NCBI GenBank assembly: GCA_039881145.1
Contig: JAYKKI010000052.1
Span: forward strand, 10,138,501 to 10,202,500
DNA from: Druceiella hillmani
Lineage: Eukaryota; Arthropoda; Insecta; Lepidoptera; Hepialidae
Length of the DNA stretch: 64,000 nt
Direction of reading: 5' to 3'
Shown here: positions 56,095 to 64,000 of the stretch, piece by piece
How positions within the stretch are numbered: the stretch's first letter is position 1
Layout: the number at the start of each line of letters is the position of its first letter
Made by a program: the position numbers and the translations under genes
Notes under the pieces: model-generated
Database searches by the model: none
What the model was told of the DNA's origin: nothing
The model's input: only the letters and a program-made list of their open reading frames with translations

Positions 56095-56740
56095 CAGAGT
56101 ATGGTATAAAGCTCTGAAATTGCTGAAAATTAACGTCTGTAAACCATGCCATATATGCTCCATACGATTGAAGATTCAGAATATTGAATGTGAGTTCCGA
56201 GATATATTATTTCTTTACTTACAACCCACAGTGGTTAATGACTATTAACGCCTAAGATCGTGGTACGCACACAAATGAACTTTTTGCATTTGTTGGCAAT
56301 TAATGCACATAACATTGCTATGTGTACTATTTGGGTTTAAAAATTCACAGTAACGAGATGAGTCCCCAGATTTAATATTTTTTTACTTGTTTGCTTTTAC
56401 TTATAATTAAAATTATATTCTTCAAAAATACTTTTTTAAAGATATTAATTAAAATTTTAAAAAAGTATTTTTGAAGAATTCCAAAAATATTCATTAAAAT
56501 TAACGCCTGAAACCGTACCATATATGTTTTATACAACAGAACAATTTCAGTACCGAGTTCCCAAATCAAATATTTTTTTTAATTCTATGTATTTATTAAC
56601 AATAATTTTTTTTTATTCTTTTTAATAAATTCTATAAGTGATGATAATTAGCATTTTAAATCGTGCTTGAGATGCTCTATAAGATTGAAAATTCAATGTA
56701 ATCATTGCGAGTTCCTAAGTCAAATATTTCTTATTGTTAT
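56095..56740. repeat. degenerate ancestral units of the 60-bp array
   Basis: Phrases of the form '..taacg.ctg.aaccgt.ccatatatg.t..atacgattga', 'ttca.tg..gagttcc.a..tcaaatatttctt' occur near 56135-56215, 56497-56585 and 56655-56735. The later 60-bp array seems to have grown from such a unit. Confidence 0.5.
56418..56478. repeat. perfect 23-bp hairpin
   Basis: ttcttcaaaaatacttttttaaa (56418-56440, arms) pairs exactly with 56456-56478 around a 15-nt loop. Confidence 0.9.
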
Positions 56741-56823
56741 GCATTAAAAGTTAGAAAATGAAGAATATGGTAATCATTTAAATATATATTTAAGATATTC
56801 TTACCGTTTTAGTCGGCATTTCG
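56687..56823. repeat. left copy of a ~140-bp direct repeat bracketing a minisatellite
   Basis: From 'gaaaattcaatgtaatcattgcgagttcc' to 'cttaccgttttagtcggcatttcgc'. Closely matches 57285-57424. Confidence 0.92.
56805..56819 (-). pseudogene. duplicated copy of the exon-end/donor junction
   Basis: Minus strand: ATGCCGACTAAAACG followed by GTAAGAAT, the same exon-end and donor as at 57406-57420 with one synonymous difference (CCG for CCT). It lacks the CG-rich island upstream, so it is taken as a by-product of the bracketing duplication. Confidence 0.3.
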
Positions 56824-57284
56824 CAATGTAGTCTGTAGATGCTCTATACGATTGAAAATTCAATGTAATCATTGCGATGCTCTATACGATGTCGGTAGAT
56901 GCTCTATACGATCGAAAATTCAATGTAATCATTGGGATGCTCTATACGATGTCGGTAGATGCTCTATACGATTGAAAATTCAATGTAGTCTTTAGATGCT
57001 CCATACGATTGAAAATTCAATGTAATCATTGCGATGCTCTATACGATGTCGGTAGATGCTCTATACGATTGAAAATTCAATGTAATCATTGCGATACTCT
57101 ATACGATGTCGTTAGATGCTCTATACGATTGAAAATTCAATGTAATCATTGCGATGCTCTATACGATGTCGATAGATGCTCTATACGATTGAAAATTCAA
57201 TGTAATCATTGCGATGCTCTATACAATGTCGGTAGATGCTCTATACGATTGAAAATTCAATGTAGTCTTTAAATGCTCTATACG
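56824..57284. repeat. 60-bp minisatellite, about 7 units
   Basis: Unit 'gatgctctatacgattgaaa' + 'attcaatgtaatcattgcga' + 'tgctctatacgatgtcggta'; gatgctctatacgat occurs twice in each. As 60 is a multiple of three, a plus-strand frame (57009-57272) reads a 20-residue repeat with a CNHC pattern; the frame breaks in neighbouring units, so it is not taken as protein. Confidence 0.92.
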
Positions 57285-57424
57285 ATTCAAAATTCAATGT
57301 AATCATTGCGAGTTCCTAAGTTAAATATTTCTTATTGTTATGCATTAAAATTTAGAAAATGCAGAATATGGTAATCATTTAAATATATAATTAAAATATT
57401 CTTACCGTTTTAGTAGGCATTTCG
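57285..57424. repeat. right copy of the bracketing direct repeat
   Basis: Partner of 56687-56823. On its right side it passes directly into the CG-rich island. Confidence 0.92.
57406..57420 (-). CDS. possible first coding exon (MPTKT) of a minus-strand gene
   Basis: On the minus strand the CG-rich island ends in GCGCGAAATGCCTACTAAAACG and then GTAAGAATATT, a strong donor. The ATG frame is open upstream to an in-frame TAA about 57 nt before, with no other ATG between, so this ATG would be the first in frame. The exon would carry 5' leader plus five codons (M-P-T-K-T). The intron would extend leftward through the repeats. A near-identical junction is duplicated at 56805-56819. No downstream exon on the minus strand was identified, so the gene is hypothetical. 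Confidence 0.3.
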
Positions 57425-57612
57425 CGCTTTAGTCCGCGCCTCTTGACATTCACACGCTGCGCCAACAAAAAGTCTCGTTACGAAGCGGACTGACGCGCGA
57501 TGCAACGGCCGTGCGCCGAAAGTTGGTCCGGCAAGGCCGACTGCGATTGTGGCCGCGGCTTGTGAAGTCGCCGCGACCCTGGAGACGCGCGGTTGGACGC
57601 TAGACGGGACGT
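57421..57612 (-). promoter_or_regulatory. CG-rich island, possible promoter and 5' leader
   Basis: About 190 bp dense in CG dinucleotides (for example gactgacgcgcgatgcaacg and gtggccgcggcttgtg), wedged between AT-rich repeats on the left and the satellite on the right. It is the sharpest composition change in the window. On the minus strand it runs into an ATG and a splice donor (57406-57420). A plus-strand reading (57549 onward, GTG start) runs into the satellite and is not convincing. It may instead be an old exon. Confidence 0.35.
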
Positions 57613-57629
57613 TAAAAATTCACTATCGC

Positions 57630-60600
57630 TTGTATATCAAATACTTTTATCTAATCGCCAATTGGTTAAATACTTTCTTAGATAAATTGTCAAATAAATA
57701 TAACCAGTTGACGAATACAATTAAAAACGTTTTTTATCAAATACTTTTATCTAATCACCAATTGGTTAGTTTCTTAGATGAATTGTCAAATAAATATAAC
57801 CAGTTGATGAATACAATTAAAAACGTTTTTTATCAAATACTTTTATCTAATCGCCAATTGGTTAAATACTTTCTTAGATAAATTGTCAAATAAATATAAC
57901 CAGTTGATGAATACAATTAAAAACGTTTTTTATCAAATATTTTTATCTAATCACCAATTGGTTAGTTTCTTAGATGAATTGTCAAATAAATATAACCAGT
58001 TGACGAATACAATTAAAAACGTTTTTTATCAAATACTTTTATCTAATCGCCAATTGGTTAAATACTTTCTTAGATAAATTGTCAAATAAATATAACCAGT
58101 TGATGAATACAATTAAAAACGTTTTTTATCAAATATTTTTAACTAATCACCAATTGGTTAGTTTCTTAGATGAATTGTCAAATAAATATAACCAGTTGAC
58201 GAATACAATTAAAAACGTTTTTTATCAAATACTTTTATCTAATCGCCAATTGGTTAAATACTTTCTTAGATAAATTGTCAAATAAATATAACCAGTTGAT
58301 GAATACAATTAAAAACGTTTTTTATCAAATATTTTTATCTAATCACCAATTGGTTAGTTTCTTAAATGAATTGTCAAATAAATATAACCAGTTGATGAAT
58401 ACAATTAAAAACGTTTTTTATCAAATATTTTTATCTAATCACCAATTGGTTAGTTTCTTAGATGAATTGTCAAATAAATATAACCAGTTGATGAATACAA
58501 TTAAAAACGTTTTTTATCAAATACTTTTATCTAATCGCCAATTGGTTAAATACTTTCTTAGATAAATTGTCAAATAAATATAACCAGTTGATGAATACAA
58601 TTAAAAACGTTTTTTATCAAATACTTTTATCTAATCGCCAATTGGTTAAATACTTTCTTAGATAAATTGTCAAATAAATATAACCAGTTGATGAATACAA
58701 TTAAAAACGTTTTTTATCAAATATTTTTATCTAATCACCAATTGGTTAGTTTCTTAGATGAATTGTCAAATAAATATAACCAGTTGACGAATACAATTAA
58801 AAACGTTTTTTATCAAATACTTTTATCTAATCGCCAATTGGTTAAATACTTTCTTAGATAAATTGTCAAATAAATATAACCAGTTGATGAATACAATTAA
58901 AAACGTTTTTTATCAAATATTTTTAACTAATCACCAATTGGTTAGTTTCTTAGATGAATTGTCAAATAAATATAACCAGTTGACGAATACAATTAAAAAC
59001 GTTTTTTATCAAATACTTTTATCTAATCGCCAATTGGTTAAATACTTTCTTAGATAAATTGTCAAATAAATATAACCAGTTGATGAATACAATTAAAAAC
59101 GTTTTTTATCAAATATTTTTATCTAATCACCAATTGGTTAGTTTCTTAGATGAATTGTCAAATAAATATAACCAGTTGATGAATACAATTAAAAACGTTT
59201 TTTATCAAATATTTTTATCTAATCACCAATTGGTTAGTTTCTTAGATGAATTGTCAAATAAATATAACCAGTTGATGAATACAATTAAAAACGTTTTTTA
59301 TCAAATACTTTTATCTAATCGCCAATTGGTTAAATACTTTCTTAGATAAATTGTCAAATAAATATAACCAGTTGATGAATACAATTAAAAACGTTTTTTA
59401 TCAAATATTTTTAACTAATCACCAATTGGTTAGTTTCTTAGATGAATTGTCAAATAAATATAACCAGTTGACGAATACAATTAAAAACGTTTTTTATCAA
59501 ATACTTTTATCTAATCGCCAATTGGTTAAATACTTTCTTAGATAAATTGTCAAATAAATATAACCAGTTGATGAATACAATTAAAAACGTTTTTTATCAA
59601 ATATTTTTAACTAATCACCAATTGGTTAGTTTCTTAGATGAATTGTCAAATAAATATAACCAGTTGACGAATACAATTAAAAACGTTTTTTATCAAATAC
59701 TTTTATCTAATCGCCAATTGGTTAAATACTTTCTTAGATAAATTGTCAAATAAATATAACCAGTTGATGAATACAATTAAAAACGTTTTTTATCAAATAT
59801 TTTTAACTAATCACCAATTGGTTAGTTTCTTAGATGAATTGTCAAATAAATATAACCAGTTGATGAATACAATTAAAAACGTTTTTTATCAAATATTTTT
59901 ATCTAATCGCCAATTGGTTAAATACTTTCTTAGATAAATTGTCAAATAAATATAACCAGTTGATGAATACAATTAAAAACGTTTTTTATCAAATATTTTT
60001 AACTAATCACCAATTGGTTAGTTTCTTAGATGAATTGTCAAATAAATATAACCAGTTGACGAATACAATTAAAAACGTTTTTTATCAAATATTTTTATCT
60101 AATCACCAATTGGTTAGTTTCTTAGATGAATTGTCAAATAAATATAACCAGTTGATGAATACAATTAAAAACGTTTTTTATCAAATACTTTTATCTAATC
60201 GCCAATTGGTTAAATACTTTCTTAGATAAATTGTCAAATAAATATAACCAGTTGATGAATACAATTAAAAACGTTTTTTATCAAATATTTTTAACTAATC
60301 ACCAATTGGTTAGTTTCTTAGATGAATTGTCAAATAAATATAACCAGTTGACGAATACAATTAAAAACGTTTTTTATCAAATACTTTTATCTAATCACCA
60401 ATTGGTTAGTTTCTTAGATGAATTGTCAAATAAATATAACCAGTTGACGAATACAATTAAAAACGTTTTTTATCAAATACTTTTATCTAATCACCAATTG
60501 GTTAGTTTCTTAGATGAAATGTTAAATAAATATAACCAGTTAACGAATACAATTAAAAACGTTTTTTATCAAATATTTTTATCTAATCACCAATTGGTTA

Positions 60601-63600
60601 GTTTCTTAGATGAATTGTCAAATAAATATAACCAGTTGATGAATACAATTAAAAACGTTTTTTATCAAATACTTTTATCTAATCGCCAATTGGTTAAATA
60701 CTTTCTTAGATAAATTGTCAAATAAATATAACCAGTTGATGAATACAATTAAAAACGTTTTTTATCAAATATTTTTAACTAATCACCAATTGGTTAGTTT
60801 CTTAGATGAATTGTCAAATAAATATAACCAGTTGATGAATACAATTAAAAACGTTTTTTATCAAATACTTTTATCTAATCACCAATTGGTTAGTTTCTTA
60901 GACGAATTGTCAAATAAATATAACCAGTTGACGAATACAATTAAAAACGTTTTTTATCAAATACTTTTATCTAATCACCAATTGGTTAGTTTCTTAGATG
61001 AATTGTCAAATAAATATAACCAGTTGACGAATACAATTAAAAACGTTTTTTATCAAATACTTTTATCTAATCACCAATTGGTTAGTTTCTTAGATGAAAT
61101 GTTAAATAAATATAACCAGTTAACGAATACAATTAAAAACGTTTTTTATCAAATACTTTTATCTAATCACCAATTGGTTAGTTTCTTAGATGAATTGTCA
61201 AATAAATATAACCAGTTGATGAATACAATTAAAAACGTTTTTTATCAAATACTTTTATCTAATCGCCAATTGGTTAAATACTTTCTTAGATAAATTGTCA
61301 AATAAATATAACCAGTTGATGAATACAATTAAAAACGTTTTTTATCAAATATTTTTAACTAATCACCAATTGGTTAGTTTCTTAGATGAATTGTCAAATA
61401 AATATAACCAGTTGACGAATACAATTAAAAACGTTTTTTATCAAATATTTTTATCTAATCACCAATTGGTTAGTTTCTTAGATGAATTGTCAAATAAATA
61501 TAACCAGTTGATGAATACAATTAAAAACGTTTTTTATCAAATACTTTTATCTAATCGCCAATTGGTTAAATACTTTCTTAGATAAATTGTCAAATAAATA
61601 TAACCAGTTGATGAATACAATTAAAAACGTTTTTTATCAAATATTTTTAACTAATCACCAATTGGTTAGTTTCTTAGATGAATTGTCAAATAAATATAAC
61701 CAGTTGATGAATACAATTAAAAACGTTTTTTATCAAATACTTTTATCTAATCACCAATTGGTTAGTTTCTTAGATGAATTGTCAAATAAATATAACCAGT
61801 TGACGAATACAATTAAAAACGTTTTTTATCAAATACTTTTATCTAATCACCAATTGGTTAGTTTCTTAGATGAATTGTTAAATAAATATAACCAGTTAAC
61901 GAATACAATTAAAAACGTTTTTTATCAAATACTTTTATCTAATCACCAATTGGTTAATTTCTTAGATGAATTGTCAAATAAATATAACCAGTTGACGAAT
62001 ACAATTAAAAACGTTTTTTATCAAATACTTTTATCTAATCACCAATTGGTTAGTTTCTTAGATGAATTGTCAAATAAATATAACCAGTTGACGAATACAA
62101 TTAAAAACGTTTTTTATCAAATACTTTTATCTAATCACCAATTGGTTAGTTTCTTAGATGAAATGTTAAATAAATATAACCAGTTGACGAATACAATTAA
62201 AAACGTTTTTTATCAAATACTTTTATCTAATCACCAATTGGTTAATTTCTTAGATGAATTGTCAAATAAATATAACCAGTTGACGAATACAATTAAAAAC
62301 GTTTTTTATCAAATACTTTTATCTAATCACCAATTGGTTAGTTTCTTAGATGAAATGTTAAATAAATATAACCAGTTGACGAATACAATTAAAAACGTTT
62401 TTTATCAAATACTTTTATCTAATCACCAATTGGTTAGTTTCTTAGATGAAATGTTAAATAAATATAACCAGTTAACGAATACAATTAAAAACGTTTTTTA
62501 TCAAATACTTTTATCTAATCACCAATTGGTTAATTTCTTAGATGAATTGTTAAATAAATATAACCAGTTGATGAATACAATTAAAAACGTTTTTTATCAA
62601 ATACTTTTATCTAATCACCAATTGGTTAGTTTCTTAGATGAATTGTCAAATAAATATAACCAGTTGACGAATACAATTAAAAACGTTTTTTATCAAATAC
62701 TTTTATCTAATCACCAATTGGTTAGTTTCTTAGATGAAATGTTAAATAAATATAACCAGTTAACGAATACAATTAAAAACGTTTTTTATCAAATACTTTT
62801 ATCTAATCACCAATTGGTTAATTTCTTAGATGAATTGTTAAATAAATATAACCAGTTGATGAATACAATTAAAAACGTTTTTTATCAAATACTTTTATCT
62901 AATCACCAATTGGTTAGTTTCTTAGATGAAATGTTAAATAAATATAACCAGTTGATGAATACAATTAAAAACGTTTTTTATCAAATACTTTTATCTAATC
63001 ACCAATTGGTTAGTTTCTTAGATGAATTGTCAAATAAATATAACCAGTTGACGAATACAATTAAAAACGTTTTTTATCAAATACTTTTATCTAATCACCA
63101 ATTGGTTAGTTTCTTAGATGAATTGTCAAATAAATATAACCAGTTGACGAATACAATTAAAAACGTTTTTTATCAAATACTTTTATCTAATCACCAATTG
63201 GTTAGTTTCTTAGATGAATTGTTAAATAAATATAACCAGTTGACGAATACAATTAAAAACGTTTTTTATCAAATACTTTTATCTAATCACCAATTGGTTA
63301 GTTTCTTAGATGAAATGTTAAATAAATATAACCAGTTAACGAATACAATTAAAAACGTTTTTTATCAAATACTTTTATCTAATCACCAATTGGTTAATTT
63401 CTTAGATGAATTGTTAAATAAATATAACCAGTTGATGAATACAATTAAAAACGTTTTTTATCAAATACTTTTATCTAATCGCCAATTGGTTAGTTTCTTA
63501 GATGAATTGTCAAATAAATATAACCAGTTAACGAATACAATTAAAAACGTTTTTTATCAAATACTTTTATCTAATCACCAATTGGTTAGTTTCTTAGATG

Positions 63601-64000
63601 AATTGTTAAATAAATATAACCAGTTGACGAATACAATTAAAAACGTTTTTTATCAAATACTTTTATCTAATCACCAATTGGTTAGTTTCTTAGATGAATT
63701 GTCAAATAAATATAACCAGTTAACGAATACAATTAAAAACGTTTTTTATCAAATACTTTTATCTAATCACCAATTGGTTAGTTTCTTAGATGAATTGTTA
63801 AATAAATATAACCAGTTGACGAATACAATTAAAAACGTTTTTTATCAAATACTTTTATCTAATCACCAATTGGTTAATTTCTTAGATGAATTGTCAAATA
63901 AATATAACCAGTTGACGAATACAATTAAAAACGTTTTTTATCAAATACTTTTATCTAATCACCAATTGGTTAGTTTCTTAGATGAATTGTTAAATAAATA
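57630..64000. repeat. 96/100-bp satellite array, ~66 units, running off the window
   Basis: Type A units are 96 bp; type B units are 100 bp and differ by 'ttggttaaatactttcttagataaattg' in place of 'ttggttagtttcttagatgaattg'. From 57630 to 61585 A and B are mixed (16 B units). From 61587 to 64000 only A units occur, all exactly 96 bp. Each unit has a dyad centred on ccaattgg within ctaatcaccaattggttag. Variants are few and shared between distant units (ttg/atg, tca/tta, acg/atg, agt/aat, ctt/ttt, atct/aact), as expected from concerted evolution. The left edge abuts the CG-rich island. Confidence 0.98.
61587..64000 (+). other. 804-codon open frame through pure 96-bp satellite
   Basis: Because A units are 96 bp (32 codons) and carry no stop in one plus frame, the frame stays open from 61587 to the window end. 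In the mixed part the 100-bp B unit breaks it with TAA every one to six units. The common variants are almost all amino-acid changing (S/L, L/M, T/M, S/N, S/T, L/F, H/R); only ttg/tta and gat/gac are silent. That is not the pattern of a protein under constraint. I treat the frame as accidental. Confidence 0.85.

Noticed and set aside
57009..57272. Frame encoding a 20-residue repeat with a CNHC pattern that looks like a zinc-binding repeat
   Set aside because: Produced by 60-bp minisatellite units; neighbouring units break the frame and the bracketing repeats show a non-coding origin.
57549..61585. Series of 64-192-codon frames as tandem small genes
   Set aside because: They are satellite units delimited by the TAA in the 100-bp unit; starts are non-ATG and there are no regulatory signals.
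57630..64000. Telomeric or rDNA array
   Set aside because: Units are 96/100 bp, not TTAGG, and have no rRNA features.

Overview
This is AT-rich eukaryotic nuclear DNA, most likely from an insect and probably a moth or butterfly. Three things point there. The tRNA-Ala(AGC) at 19213-19285 has the box B variant I remember from the silkworm tRNA-Ala. There is a decayed copy of a repetitive insect protein family at 25231-27074. Several fragments end in the lepidopteran-style tail '..ggaaccctcg..gcgag..ctac' (near 3670, 17600 and 53735). No complete protein-coding gene is visible. The window reads as intergenic or deep-intronic DNA filled with transposon relics, minisatellites and (TA)n tracts, ending in a large satellite.

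Layout. 1-4000: degenerate tandem repeats, a Tc1/mariner-like MITE and a long dispersed repeat. 4000-12500: a tRNA-derived SINE (about 5190-5390), duplicated repeat fragments, a possible first exon ending near 9019, and a 159-bp tandem duplication. 12500-20700: hairpin-element copies B and C, the tRNA, several (TA)n tracts and a GC-richer block (19590-19970). 21200-25000: two minisatellites, the second bracketed by direct repeats. 25231-27074: a broken transposon-type gene on the minus strand. 28000-36500: hairpins, minisatellites and local segmental duplications. 37791-38187: a fold-back element, followed at 38254-38292 by a GC-rich 39-nt block with strong splice signals on both sides. 39800-57400: more repeats, hairpin-element copy D, 32-, 49-, 60- and 73-bp minisatellites, and LINE tails. 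57406-57612: a CG-rich island with a possible minus-strand first coding exon. 57630-64000: about 66 units of a 96/100-bp satellite running off the window.

The most unusual system is a four-copy family of short inverted-repeat retroelements (734-936, 12510-12767, 20403-20673, 46371-46576). Each has a clean 12-13-bp target-site duplication and a one-sided tail of about 36 nt. The hairpin arms carry a motif laid out like a hammerhead ribozyme: CUGAAGA, stem II, GAAA, a palindromic stem III ending in UC, then GUGG pairing back to CCAC. In copy D, stems II and III have changed by paired substitutions that keep base pairing. I interpret the family as a non-autonomous relative of Penelope-like or other hammerhead-bearing retroelements.

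Other candidates are the microexon at 38254-38292, the duplicated exon/intron junction at 56805-56819 and 57406-57420, and the change in satellite structure from mixed 96/100-bp units to pure 96-bp units, which leaves an accidental-looking open frame of more than 800 codons. Coordinates of degenerate repeats are approximate because they were read by eye.
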